In this document: piece after piece, positions 22,971 through 34,631 of the stretch
Position numbering within the stretch: position 1 is the stretch's first letter
How the letters are laid out: each line of letters starts with the position of its first letter
Source of the DNA: Ganoderma boninense
Lineage: Eukaryota > Basidiomycota > Agaricomycetes > Polyporales > Polyporaceae
Assembly (NCBI GenBank): GCA_002900995.3
Contig: CM035307.1
Location: 372,001-436,000 of the forward strand
DNA length: 64,000 nucleotides
Reading direction: 5' to 3'
Translations under genes and position numbers: made by a program
The notes under the pieces: generated by a model
Databases searched by the model: none
Told to the model about the DNA's origin: nothing
What the model saw: the letters and a program-made list of their open reading frames with translations, nothing else

Positions 22971-23738
22971 CTACTGCGACTCGAACTTGTACGCGACTGA
23001 AAACTTGACCTCCGGTAGACCAGTCAAGAGCTGTTCTGTGTGTCGCAGACGTAAGGATCCACCCTTTTCCGAGCTGAACATAAACCGATATGCAAATCCG
23101 TCCTTCTCGTACATCGCGGTGATGTAGCCGTCCTTCGAGATGGGACTGACTTGTTGGAACCTGCCAGCAATGGCAACATTTTGCTTCGGGCTGCCATTGG
23201 AGGGGTCCCTAGTCCACTGGTAGTAGAGCCCGAAGAAGGCGCCCTCTGAGACACTGTAGGGGACTACGATGGTCACCATCTCCTCCTGCGCATGCGGGGG
23301 CCAATTGAGGGTGCCCGTGTATACGACAGCTGAATGGATGGTGGCGGCATTGAGATGCGAGGCGGGGAGGTCGAAAGTGCGTGGTTTAGTGCCAATCTCG
23401 AGCATCGTGAGGGAAAGTGTCTGGAAGTCGGCCTTGACGGTTGCGTAGAAGCTGGAGGAGTCGAATGAAAAGTGAACGCGGCGGGTAGCACCATTGGAGG
23501 ACTTGGTGACAGTGCGGATAAAGCTGGACTACAGAGGTATGAGCGGAAGAAGGATCACGCTGGAGAAAGCACCGTGACGCACATTGGCCACACTAGCATT
23601 GTTCCCCAATGTCGGATCAGTCGACCACTGCCAGTAGGCACTGACAGGATCATTGAGTTCGAATCCAGCAGGGAAGACGACAGTGATTGTCTCCTGGGAG
23701 GCGTTCTGGCAGTCGAGCTTGCCGTTGTAAATGAACAT
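22971..23738 (-). CDS. Unrecognised two-repeat protein 1 (domain shared with metacaspase-like gene)
   Basis: Two exons, 23738-23583 and 23528-22971, 714 bases, 237 residues, no frame error. I do not recognise a named family. It has no signal peptide or membrane helix and looks like a soluble beta-rich protein built from two related halves. Half 1 carries YNGKLD, ETITVVFPAGF, YWQWSTDP and N.A.VAN; half 2 carries YTGTLNW, EEMVTIVVPYSV, GLYYQWTRDP, NVAIAGRF and YRFMFSSE. The repeated pattern is G-x-L, an E-x-[IV]-T-[IV]-V-x-P strand, then WxxDP. The paralogue at 24.7-25.5 kb has the same intron position. The same second-half pattern (FTGKLTYANYAKDEMITLV, GLFYQWTVD) precedes the caspase fold at 53.5 kb. 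A TTAAAT element lies about 75 bases upstream. Confidence 0.75.
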
Positions 23739-24687
23739 GGTGGTGAGGAAGATGCTGAGGAGTGCTCGTCTGCAGAAGTTGGGTTCCGAATCCAGTTGTC
23801 GGGGCAGGGATTTAAGGTACCAGGAGGCGCTATCGATTGACAGCCCCACACAACCGGTGTGGAATCATGAAACCTTAGACACATAGGGCCAGAGCGAGTA
23901 TAGTTGCAACTGAAACCCGAGCTCGGGTGATACTGGGATGATCAGTTCTCAGCTGATGCCTCGAAGGTGCGTGGCCAGCTTCCTTCTGTATTGTCCTTGA
24001 GTCACAAGAGCCCAAGGTTTAATGTAAGAGGATCAGCATGAGTCACAAGGGGAGTAATATCGGTATCAAGCCGCACTACGAAGCTCCAATAAGTTCGGCC
24101 CCAGAAACCTTGTGAAACGAGGTAACACAAAAGGGCACACGGTTTGCGGAGATGTCGAAATCAGTGTCCAACTCCTAATGTGTCTTGCAGATCCATGGAT
24201 CAAACACTGTGTCGGAGTCCACTCCTGAGGAGTGATGTGCTCAGGCACCAGATGATCCAAATCATGGCTCTATCTCAGTCTCTCAAATTTCAGGGGCGTT
24301 ACTGATCACTGTGGATTGTGAAGAAACTTGCGACTATATAGTACCAATTTTTCTGGCAGTTGTACCACAGCCGAATAATCTGAGCCCTTCAATAGTCAAA
24401 ATTACAACTAAGGACTTGAACAGCACTATCTCCCGAAGTCTCCACATTTGCCGCGGCGATGTGCGCTCTGACCACCGTATTTACCGCACACCGTCATTAA
24501 AGTTATTTTTCAAATTATTTCTCAAAACGTGATTTGGAGTGATGTAGAGACAAAAGAGGAAGAGGAAGAGGTAAACGTCCCAAGCACATTGACATAAGAT
24601 CAATGTCAGTTGAATACATACGTACAGACGAGATTAGAGGTAACAACTAGGTACAACAGTGTGCGTAAATATACAGTACAATGAATA
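23739..24687. other. Intergenic, AT-richer
   Basis: 950 bp between the start of protein 1 and the stop of protein 2, both minus strand. No gene or repeat recognised; AT content is clearly higher than in the flanking genes. Confidence 0.5.
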
Positions 24688-25546
24688 CTACAGCTTGTAC
24701 GCAACCTCGAAGAAATTGTTAGCGGACTCCGGGGGACAAACTTTGTTGTTTGAAATTGTGAGAGTCCCCTCAGTGTGCGACCTGAATTTGAATGTATACT
24801 TGTCGCCCTCCGTATCCGTGTAAGTGGCGGTAACCTCACCGCCATCCAGTTGGACTGCGGGATTGACCTCTTCAAACTCGCCCTCGATAGCATTGCTTTG
24901 CTTTGCAGTATCCTTCGTGTGAGGGTCTATCGTCCACATGAAAAAGAGCCCAAAGGGCATTCCCTTTGCGATGCCGTGTGGGATGACGATTGTCACTAGT
25001 TCGTCCTTGGCGTATTTGTCCCAATTGAGGTTGCTCGTATACACAACCATACGATGGACGTTCCTGACGTTGATAGATGAAGCATCGAGACGAAATGGGC
25101 GGTACTGCCCTATCCAGCTATTCATCGTCAGGGAGAGTGTCTTGAAGTCCGCAGAGACAACTCCGTCAAAGTGGTAGGATGCGAATGAAAAGTGAATGCG
25201 AGTGGAGGTGGGGGCGTCCTTATTGGTATTGCCAGTCTTCGCAACAGTGGAGATGAAGCCGGACTGCCAAATGTGAGCAGGTAAGGCGCTATACTTATTA
25301 CTCATAAGCATTGACAATAATAACACTTACATTGGCCACATTAGCCTTCTTTTCGCCCAACTCCGGATTACTTGAACACGACCAGAAGGCGATGGTGGGA
25401 TCGTTGAGCTCAAAGCTCTTTGGGAAAATGATGGTGATCATTTTTTCTGGTGCAGAATTGTAGGAGGGTTTGCCGTCGCAAAGGTATGTGGCGATGGTAA
25501 GAAGCATTCCTCGGGAGGAATTGAGCTTGCCGTGGTAGATGAACAT
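24688..25546 (-). CDS. Unrecognised two-repeat protein 2 (paralogue of protein 1)
   Basis: Exons 25546-25331 and 25263-24688, 792 bases, 263 residues, in frame. Same architecture as the 23 kb gene: half 1 with MFIYHGKLN, EKMITIIFPKSFELNDP and AFWSCSSNPELG; half 2 with SGFISTVAKTG, RIHFSFASYHFDGVVSADF, YTSNLNWDKYAKDELVTIV, GLFFMWTIDP, NAIEGEFEEV and YTFKFRSHTEGTL. In half 1 the WQW of the paralogue is WSC. It has about 20 extra residues near the N-terminus (LLTIATYLCDG). The codons are less GC-rich than in the oxidase genes. Intron position and phase are identical to protein 1, so the pair arose by tandem duplication. Function unknown. Confidence 0.75.
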
Positions 25547-25610
25547 GATGATAGCAGGGATGTTGTCAGTGGAGATTGGATGTTATTGACCGTTAAGCAT
25601 CATTCCCTTC

Positions 25611-25617
25611 TTTTATA
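25611..25617 (-). promoter_or_regulatory. TATA box of two-repeat protein 2
   Basis: TAGTATAAAAGAAGG on the minus strand, about 65 bases upstream of the ATG at 25546. Confidence 0.55.
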
Positions 25618-25689
25618 CTAAACATGAGGCTCTGGGAGGTGATATCTAGTATCCATCTATTACCCTTTGACAGTCAGTGGTGTGGTGAC

Positions 25690-26090
25690 CGGGCTGTCTG
25701 CTCACCGACATGAGACATGGAGTCGACTATCCATTCATTGAGTGGTTATCCACTTCTGCTGGCTGAATTCTCACTTGAACGTCGGCAGATTAGAGTTGAG
25801 GTAGATAGATATCCACTCGTGCGGGATGAGTATCTAATCAGGCTGGATACTAGGTACTCATTTCCAAATCACAGCGGATGGAGACATCCACTTACACCGG
25901 ATGGGTACTTACTCGTGCGGGATATATACTCACTTGCAATGGAGGTATATCTACTTGTGGTGAATAACCAGCCTCGCTGGATAGCTACTAACTTGCACTG
26001 CATGTTCAATCATTCACTGTGGGTAGATAACCAATTGTGCTATATGTTTTCTCACTCACGATAAATGGATATCCACTCTTGAATTCCTAA
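25690..26090. repeat. Degenerate short-repeat tract (GGATNNNTATCCACTC-like)
   Basis: About 400 bp in which variants of one unit recur roughly every 20-40 bases: GGTTATCCACTTCTGC, AGATATCCACTCGTGCGGG, GGGTACTTACTCGTGCGGG, GATATATACTCACTTGC, GGTATATCTACTTGTGG, GGATATCCACTC. Many units contain the palindromic core GGATATCC or relatives. No coding pattern. Confidence 0.5.
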
Positions 26091-26109
26091 AGCGTCATGT
26101 AAGGATCAA

Positions 26110-26570
26110 CAAGTATAGGTCCCTAGACAAGAAGAAAGCAAGTGTCATGCCTGCGGACCTCTGGATAGGAGTAGACATCGCAGATGGAGAGCTTGTTACG
26201 ATCGTCTGCATGCTATCCCAGCTCTTTCCAGATGTTCCTTCATGACCTTGAGGAAATGTTCTACCACGTGGAGCATAGTGACAGCGCTGAGACGGGTCCC
26301 AGCCGGCAGTTATGCAGTAGTATCTGCTGCGTTATCGGCCTCAGAAATTGCAGAGGAGATAGACTGAGAACAAACTCTCTGTTTATGTCTCTTCGACGAT
26401 CCCACCCGCAGGACAGGGCTTGTCCTGATTGTGGAATGCGTCGAGGATGATGGCGGATGTCCCAGCCGCTGATGGCGGATATCCCAGCTGCTGATTGAAC
26501 ATCCGTATATTTGTCGGCGATGTAGACGAGGTGCACCAGAGTGACCGAGATGCAAGCAAGTGCTGGTAGA
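26110..26570 (-). pseudogene. Sesquiterpene synthase relic 2 (exons 2-3 only)
   Basis: Minus strand: HLVYIADKYTDVQSAAG matches HLLYIADEYTDVESAAG of the intact synthase, again with Lys in place of Glu. The next residues SAISGWDI are tandemly repeated. Then PSGQAL and, further on, VVEHFLKVMKEHLERAG, NKLSICDVYSYPEVRRHD match exon 3 (KHFLKAMEEYLGAVG, DKLAIRDVKSYLEARRHD). Stops and frameshifts interrupt it, and exons 1 and 4 are missing. It sits immediately before duplicated block B, as pseudogene 1 does before block A. Confidence 0.8.
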
Positions 26571-26734
26571 ATAAGCACACCGTCAATTCCGCACCGGCGG
26601 CGATGATTCGAGTGGGACGAACCGCGAGGTGCCTGTTGCCCATAGATGACAAGGAGCAGCCACAGGACACTTACCAAGGACTTAAACTGATCCTATCCGC
26701 AGAGGACAAACTATTCAATATCTATATCTCGAGC

Positions 26735-28770
26735 TTTCATCAGACAGCAGGAATGAGTTTCGAGACACGCCGGCTGTCCTGATGGAGGGGATAGCCCGCA
26801 GACGAGTCGACAGCAGCGCTGCGGGCGGCCTCCGGCCTTGGAGTGACAAGAGTGATGCAAATATCAGAGATGGAGGGCGATAGAAACATAGGAAACATAG
26901 GGTTCAGGATCTTTAGGTGCGGGGAGAGGGGATGGCTTGCTCGGCGCATGAGACGGCAAGAAGCACCAAGCGCGCGTCCAACGCGTATCACATGATCTTA
27001 TTTTGTTGACGTGACGGGTTGACGCGTAGGTACGGACGCGATGCGACCTTTTCTCCTCCCCTCCCACCCGTCCTGCGTGCTTTGCTGACGGCTACACAGG
27101 TGAGCCTCTACTTCATTCCATGCGGGCGTCGTGGACGTGGTCTGGTGCACGGGTGTTGAATGCCATCCGCCAGTGCCCATGGCTGTATGCCCAGCGACTC
27201 TGCCAAGTGACAATGGTATGTCGATTTCTACCATCTCACCTACAGCGGCGCGCTTTGTCCGTATCGACAGCTTGCAGCGCCCTATTGCTACGTTCTGCAG
27301 TGCAGGCGTTGAATGCCATCCACCTGTGCTGCAGTGCATGCAACAGAGCGTCTGCAGGACATCGACGCGCACACAGGGTGCCGCTGTGGGTGAGATAGAA
27401 TTATGTGACGTGGCGACGCAGCCAAACCTGCCACTCTGACCCCATCCCCCGCGCTGCTACAGCTTCTATCCATACGTCTCCGCCACCTCCACCTCATTCC
27501 ACGCCTCTCCTCAAGCTCGACTCCGCGTTGGAAGGGGGCCTACGCTGGCAACAGCGCGGTGTGGTACGTCGATTTCGTGTCTGGAGACATCGTCATCCCC
27601 TCCTGTTCCCCAAACACACCTTATCACTGTCCCATTCTATGTTCTTGACATAGAGTAGGAAGGGCAGTCTGCACGACGGCCTGCTGGAGGACCGCTCATG
27701 CTGACGTCGTCGGGATGCCCCTCTCAACATGGTACGTCTTTTTCGCGCCACACAACAATCCTGTCCTTTGCATCGCCGTATTGTCTTTCCCTTCCTTCAC
27801 TGTGTCCTCTGACTATTGCTATAGTGTCGCCTCGAGCTTATGGCAGGTTGGAAGTAGGCTGGATCGTTCAACTTCCCTTGAACGAGCACCCATCGTCCCG
27901 GTTCGCCAGGCAGAGGTCCTTCACTCAAGGGCGAGGCAAGTTACAAATTACCACCATGACGCCTCGAGCTGATTGGCTTGGACAGCAGCGGTGCGGAAAT
28001 GGCCCCCAGCACACACGTTGAACTTGCCCTCCCGCAAACATTCTCCCCCATGTGGTGCTTGGGCTCGCGGGTCCTGGCGAATGAAAGCGTTAGGATAGGA
28101 GCTCAGCATCGGCCATTCAACCGACGCACACACTACGTCGAACGTGATAGGTAGAGGCTCTTGTCGCGCCCTCCCCCCGGTCCCTCGCGTTGCCGCTGCC
28201 CTCCCGTGCCTACTCTGCTCGCCCTCGATTTGGCCGGAGCTGTCCTCAGCCTGACGCGTTGCTCACACCCGCCGACAAGCACTTTGAGGCGTCGTAGGAC
28301 CTGTGGCTGGACGTCGCGCTGCTCGTGGTGCCGACGATGCCCACAACGGGCCTGATCCCGGGGAGCTCGCTAGGGAAGAGCATTGCCAGCAACGTCCTGT
28401 ACCGCGACTCAATACCGTCGTTTAAGTTTTCTCGCAATCCCCGACGGGTACTCCATGTTGACGATACCTTACTCGTTGCGCAACGCATCGCGGAAGGAGA
28501 GGGTGCTCCGCACGGACCCGCTGCTCCAGCAACCGGCTCTCCGAGTCCCCTAGCCGTGCCATGCCACCCTTTCTTCTCATGGCTCGCTTCCTAGCCTGAG
28601 GCTCCTTCCGCAGCCCGAGAAAGCACCGTCTCTGCGTGCAAACGCTGGTGCACGATAGCGATATTTCCGCAGGGCGTGTCCGTGGCACTGGCAGCATCAT
28701 CGTCGAGCTACGCCGTAGGTCGGTGAATCAGCCTGAGAGGTCAGCGTGCGGCATAGGGCTTGGAGATACG
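26735..28770. repeat. Duplicated block, copy B (about 2.0 kb)
   Basis: Second copy of the block at 18,936-21,130, same orientation, about 7.8 kb away, containing the hairpin and the other landmarks. Deletions relative to copy A fall at several places, for example in the 28,300-28,450 stretch. A third fragment of its left end is visible at about 31,465-31,530 (ATTTCATCGGACAGTAGCAT versus CTTTCATCAGACAGCAGGAA). Confidence 0.8.
27233..27396. repeat. Long hairpin (inverted repeat), copy B
   Basis: Arms about 27233-27306 and 27322-27396 around the loop CGTTGAATGCCATCC, closely similar to copy A. The stem has collected independent substitutions, but pairing potential remains high. Confidence 0.7.
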
Positions 28771-29770
28771 TACGTACGAGAGGCGGCGTGGCGAGCTCGG
28801 AAAGGCTGGTGACTGAGGTGTTCACTGTCCCTGGCATGCACACAGTGGGGCGATGTACCTTCTCGAGAACAGCACTCAACGCTCAATTTCGGATTTTGGT
28901 TCGGGCTTGGTCGGTGTGGACACGAGCAACAACACCAAAAGCGCGAGACATAGTCCAGGCAACTCACCAATGAGTCCCAGTCCAGAGACAGACCTCATAG
29001 TTTCTGCATTCATCCATGTCTCTTTTTTACCCTTCAATGCCATCCTCCAAGTAACAGGCCATCGCCATCATACAGTACTGACGAGGATGACACTGGTCGA
29101 TTTTACGGGTTTCATTAAGCTCTGTTGACACGGTGATCGAGTCCTTGACGCCCTCACGTCAGGCTGCAAATCTGAGCTTCATACAGGGTTGGTTAGCCAT
29201 TGCGAGTAGGGGCAATGAGAGGAGTAGCGCAGGAGGGTATGTTCGCAGTTTGAATGATGGCAGCCGCGAGGAGCCGCGACCTCCCTACTGGTGAAATTCA
29301 ATTTTCGGCGTCTGAGTTGCCATTTCGGGCCCTTTTGGCGTCTCCGACGTCTTCAACTTACGATCGATCCCCGGGCTAGCAGAGATTAAGGTGCGATCTC
29401 TATAGCATTCTATAGTACAATATCTTTACATTCTCTCCGAATAATTTCAGTTTTATTCAAGAGAGCTCAATCTAATCCACGAAAGAAGAGTTCAACTGAC
29501 TAAGTTCTAGTAGGTGCCAGTGCCAGTCAAACGGCAAATAGGCCGCGCTTGCAATGGGCGATACGACCCTATGAGCATTGGAACATAAAAGATGCTCGTA
29601 GGGGTCAACTCGTCCGGTGGATGATATTGTACTTGTCCGGAGCCATAGGGCCATTTTGCGATCGGCAGAAATGTCTATTTTTTGCTCCTATCACAGAAGG
29701 AAACGTCTCCAAGTGAGTCTATATGTCTATCGTCACAATCTATACATCAAACTACAAAAGAACAAAAAAA
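28771..29770. other. Intergenic, no gene recognised
   Basis: 1 kb between duplicated block B and the stop of terpene synthase 3. Base composition becomes AT-rich after 29,380. No motif identified. Confidence 0.5.
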
Positions 29771-31045
29771 CTAAGCCATCTCAAGTTCCTCAATCAACTG
29801 CACTTCAACCCTCTCCCGCTTCATCTCAGGGTTCATCGACCGCTTCGCCAGAAGCGGGACCCCGCGCGTCTTCTGGACCTCCATGCCCTTCTTCCCGAAG
29901 TACCTCTCTGACTCGAACCTCCAGCAGTCATTCCCGCGCGGCCAGGCCGCCACGCAAGCCACGTACTCCTGGAGGGCCGCGTCGACTTCAGAGCCGAACG
30001 AGGGCAAGCGTGCGAGGGCGTCGAAGAAGCGTGCCTCGACCTCCTTGTGGTACTGCGCGACCCACTCCGTGGCGCCCTCCAAGTCCAGCCCGAACTGGTG
30101 CATCACGACGGAGAGGATGTTCCAGTTGCCATAGCCGGTCGCCTGTTCTCTGTTGTACGACGCGACGTCCTGCAGGTCACGGATGAGCATATGGTAGATC
30201 CGGACGCGAGAGAATTGGAACTCTCGCCACTCACATTGTCAAGGACGACGAGGTCGGTGCTGGCCTCCTGTAGCTGCTTCACAGCCGAGTGGTAGAAGGC
30301 CTCGTCCGGGATGGACAGGTACAGCTCTCCGGGCATGAAGCAAGCAATGACGGCCGAATCGTGTCTGCGTGCCTCCAGGTAGGACTTGACGTCGCGTATG
30401 GCGAGCTTGTCACGATCGTCCGCCTGCTGTCCGACTGCTCCCAGATATTCCTCCATGGCCTTGAGGAAATGTTTGATCGTCTGGGACGTGGCGACGGCGC
30501 GAACACGGGCCCACCATCTGTCAGTTGCATTAGTATCTAGTATCGTTACGCGCTTACAAATTACACGAGGGGATAGAATGACACTAACTCCTTGGTCATT
30601 TCTCCTATGACGAGCTCGCCGATAGGACGGGGCTTGTCGGGGTTGTGGAGCGCGTCGAGGATGATGGAGGATATCTCCTGCACCCCAGCGGCCGACTCCA
30701 CGTCCGTGTACTCGTCGGCGATGTAGAGCAAGTGCATCAGATCGGCCGCGATGCGGACGGGTTCTGGTAGAAGAAGCACATGATCAGCACCTCACGAGCG
30801 GTATGGATTTGAGTATGACGAAAGGACGAACCACGAGGTGCGTCTCCGAGGACGAGCGCCGCGAGACGACCGATATCGCCCTTATTGTGCGCGGTCTGGG
30901 ACTCGGGAGTGTAGGGCTTGAAAGACTCCGTCCAGGCGGCTGACTCGGCATCGACTTCTTCATACAACGGATTGAGTTTACGGGGCCATGGCCAAGCCGA
31001 CATGGTGTCTGGAATGTGAAGGATCTTGCTGGAGTTGTTGGACAT
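29771..31045 (-). CDS. Sesquiterpene synthase 3, intact (DEYTD, NSE triad)
   Basis: Class I terpene cyclase that ionises farnesyl diphosphate; cytosolic, first step of sesquiterpenoid synthesis. Exons 31045-30832, 30763-30589, 30517-30235, 30169-29771; 1071 bases, 356 residues, typical for the family. Motifs: DEYTD at residues 88-92 (first Mg2+ site); N224 at the end of exon 3 joined to DVASYNRE (NDxxSxxxE, second Mg2+ site, to E232); CWRFESERYFG near the end with the C-terminal RY pair. EPVRIAADLMHLLYIADEYTDVE resembles the clade of basidiomycete synthases that includes protoilludene synthases, so 1,11-cyclisation is a guess from similarity remembered, not a computed tree. It lies head-to-head with the intact oxidase gene across 1.7 kb. 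Confidence 0.93.
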
Positions 31046-31143
31046 TGTAGAAGTAGGAGCCAGTTTTATGGGGCGACGAAGACGTTGACGAAGAGGCGAA
31101 AAGAAGATGGGACTGCTGGAGGACTTCGAGGGCGGAGACATGA

Positions 31144-31152
31144 GTATTTAAG
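31144..31152 (-). promoter_or_regulatory. TATA-like element of terpene synthase 3
   Basis: CTTAAATACTC on the minus strand, about 100 bases upstream of the ATG. Confidence 0.4.
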
Positions 31153-32762
31153 TGTAGCACAGCTGAGCTGTGGAATGGCTTACCCGTTGGTGTCCAAGGC
31201 TTTCGTCATGCGGTTTGTACGGAGGTACAATCCATGTTGCGACGCCGCGGAACCACAGCTACAAGCTGCGGCTGCAGCATGGAGGACAAAGGGACATGAT
31301 GAACTAGAGCTGTGTAGGACACCATGAACACCTGGATGGACTTGTGTGGTTTACCCAAATGGTACATGTTCGCCGGCGGATCATAGGGAGCCCGCCGCAG
31401 GACAATATACCGACGACTTGGACTGATATTATCCAAAGATGCAACTCGATGCAGCATCCGTGTCTTGGGATTTCATCGGACAGTAGCATCGAGTTTCGAT
31501 CCTGACGGAGGGGTGGGTGAGCCTCCGACAGAGGACGGAGAGGCGAGCGTCAAGATAAAATTGACTATGACGGAGCCTATTACGCCAACCTACAGAAGAC
31601 TGATTGAATGTGCATGTAATGAGTGGCGTAAAATCGAGACCAAGATTACGGTAAGGGAGAGTACTGAACGAGAGAGGAGAGGGTAATGGAAAGTGATAGG
31701 AACGGGAAAGAGAGACGGACTTTCCGAGAGAAATCGGACTTGAAGAATTGCGAGATGGAGTGACATACCAGGCGCGCCAACGAGGCCATTCTGATATGGC
31801 AGCCGCTCTACCTTCCGGGTCCCGAGTGACGGTGATGTGATGCGCACTTCATTCGGTGGAGCAGACACCAGCGGTTGGGGGCGACGACGATGGCTCTATG
31901 GGTTCAAGGACGCTATGGAGAGCAAGCATTGAACAGATATGAGACCAATAGCCATGGCAGATGCAGCGGCAGCCCATGGCAGAGAGGTCGGTAGTATACA
32001 GCAAGTACCGTAACATACCATGATTCAGTCCGGTGAACTCGGATAGCTTCGCCGTCTCGGAATACGTCGGAGCGCCAGGCGCTTGCTTGCTGGGTGCCGC
32101 ATGAGCGCCTGTCAAAATCAGGCTTGTCTGCCACGTCCAAGCACGTCCACCCACCAAAAGATTATACCGTCAGTTTCTTGCACATGGTGTGTGTATAGCT
32201 TATGCACCCAAACTTTGACCAACACACCGCGGTCAAATCTGACCCCGTCCCTTATAGATCGGATGCGTTTAGACCTTGTCGGGAACTTGAGGCACCTCAC
32301 CGTGAGAGGCAATGAAACTCACTTACCAACACATTGCCCCCGAACATTGTGCCAGGCTCAGCAAAGTTTAGTACACCTTGCGAAATTCTATGCAACCTAG
32401 GTGTCGGACTCCTTCTGAAAGCGTTCAATACCCCTCGAACTTACCAATGGCCCATCTCGGCGTCCCACGATGCCTGGGACATAGAGCCGAAATATCTCAG
32501 CCGCACTAGGACATCGATCTTCTCAATTCTTCTCTTGAGACATATGGCACTTCTTGATACAGGTTTTTACTGCTCGTGGTATACGCAATGCCCCGCCGGT
32601 GAAGATGGTACGGACAGGATCTCATGGTGAGTCTTGCCTCTCACAATCCCGCTGCCAATTGAACGAAAACGCGTCGCTAGTCATTGTCTTGCTCGGCCTA
32701 CAAAAGCTCAAGGCATGCTCTAAGTCGAGGCATGGTGGATTTCCTTCGTACTTTCCGCTGCT
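31153..32762. other. Divergent upstream region with repeat fragment
   Basis: Lies between the starts of terpene synthase 3 (-) and oxidase 3 (+). It contains a fragment (about 31,465-31,530) homologous to the left end of duplicated blocks A and B. A TACAAAAG element about 70 bases before the oxidase ATG may serve as its TATA box. A minus-strand open stretch (32,150-31,850) is not recognisable. Confidence 0.5.
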
Positions 32763-34631
32763 ATGACCTGGGCTTTACTATCCCTGACTGTACTCTCGGT
32801 CGCACTTTCTCGTGCTGCCCCGTCGCTACAAGGATGGAGGTTTGACCTTAAAGAAACTCAGTCTGGTGTTGTCGGCCTCGAGTCGATTGTCGTCTCTCCC
32901 ACCCTCGTGCTGTTCCTTGACAGAGCCACCGATGACCCCCTTCAAATCAACAATCACTCAGCATGGGGAGCATTGTGGAACCTCGAAACAAGTACCATCA
33001 CGCCGCTGGACCTCATCACCAACTCCTTCTGCGCGAGTGGAGCCCTGATCAGCAACGGCAGTGCGGTATGCAAGTGCTCATCTGTACGGCGCCTCTCTGA
33101 CCTCTGTCTTGGATCTCGTTCAGGTGAGCGTCGGGGGCGATCCCCACAATTTCCCCGGAAATGAACAAGTGCAGCCTGGACAGCAGGCGATTCGCATCTT
33201 CGAACCTTGCGCATCTCCTACCGGCGAGGGATGCACGATTTTCGAGGACCCTGCTACCCTTCGTCTCCTCGAAACCCGTTGGTATCCGTCAAGTACGCGC
33301 ATCTTCGACGGCAGTCTCATGATCGTTGGTGGAGCTCACACCGACGTCAAGTTCTACAACATCGATCCAGCCCTGAGCTTTGAGTTCTTCCCACCTAAGG
33401 AAAGCACGCCTCGGCCGTCTGCGTTCCTGAACAGAACCCTCCCCTCGAATCTCTTCCCTCGGTGCGCGCCTTCTTTTCTCATGGTCATCAATGTTCCAGT
33501 GCTCAAAATACCATCCAATAGCATTTTCGCCCTCCCGGACGGCAAGGTTTTCATGGTCGCGAACAATCAATCAATCATCTACGACATTGAGGCCGACACC
33601 GAGACCATCCTCCCCGATATCCCTAACGGCGTCCGAGTCACCAACCCATTGGACGGGTCCGCGATCCTTCTTCCATTGTCGCCGCCCGACTTCGTTCCTG
33701 AGGTGCTCGTCTGTGGAGGCCAGCAAGTGGACGACAGCCTTCAGCCTGGGAACTTCTCTTCGCAGCAGCCAGCCACTTCTCAGTGCTCCCGCATCACGCT
33801 CACACCCTCCGGCATCGCGCAAGGTTGGGTGGTCGAGCACATGCTCGAACCGCGTGTCATGCCGGAGCTCGTGCACCTCCCAAACGGCCAGATCCTCATC
33901 GTCAACGGCGCCGGGACGGGATTCGCGGCCACTGGCCAAGTAAGCGACCTCATCGGAGACTCGGACGCAGACCACGCCGTCCGCACGCCGTCGCTCTACA
34001 CGCCCACTGCTCCGCTCGGGCGTCGCTTCAGCAACTCAGGGCTTCCGACATCGGAGGTCGCGCGCGTCTACCACTCGAGCATCACGCTCACGCCGCAGGG
34101 CAACTTCCTCGTGGCGGGGAGCAACCCGAATAACAACTTCACCGCCGACCCCAGCCTGAAGTTCCCGAGCGAGCTCCGCGTCGAGACGCTCGACCCACCG
34201 TTCATGTTCGTCGACCGCCCAAAAATCCTCGACGCCCCCGCCAAGATTCCTTTCGGCACGGCGGTGACGGTCCCCATCTCGCTGCCGCTCGCGCTATCTC
34301 GCCCGGGCGCGAAGGTACAAGGTAAGTTGATATATTCATCCTGGGGGTATGTTTATGAGTCGATTCGAGGCCGCGGGCTGACTGGGCACCGAACTCAGTG
34401 TCGCTGATGGACCTGGGGTTCTCGAGCCATGCGTTCCACTCCAGCGCACGTCTGGTCTTCATGGACGCCACTGTCTCCGCCGACCGCAGGTCGCTGACGT
34501 TCGTCACCCCGCCGAACGGGCGAGTGTACCCTCCGGGACCCGCAACTATCTTCCTGACTGTCGACGACGTCACGAGCGAGGGCGCATGGGTCATGATGGG
34601 CAGCGGAAACTCCCCGCCGACCCTTGAATAA
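32763..34631 (+). CDS. Glyoxal-oxidase-like copper radical oxidase 3, intact
   Basis: Secreted AA5_1 oxidase and the only one of the three without a frame error. Exons 32763-33065, 33124-33461, 33522-34321, 34399-34631; 1674 bases, 557 residues. The signal peptide is [18 protein letters not shown]. Predicted radical-copper residues: Cys90 ([10 protein letters not shown]) and Tyr155 (RWYPSS) for the thioether cofactor, Tyr397-His398 ([13 protein letters not shown]) and His491 ([10 protein letters not shown]) as copper ligands. The C-terminal domain ends with [12 protein letters not shown] as in the paralogues. Intron 2 (60 bp) has no stop in frame. Exon borders equal those of genes 1 and 2, so all three come from one ancestor. 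Expected role: extracellular aldehyde oxidation giving H2O2 for peroxidases. Confidence 0.95.
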
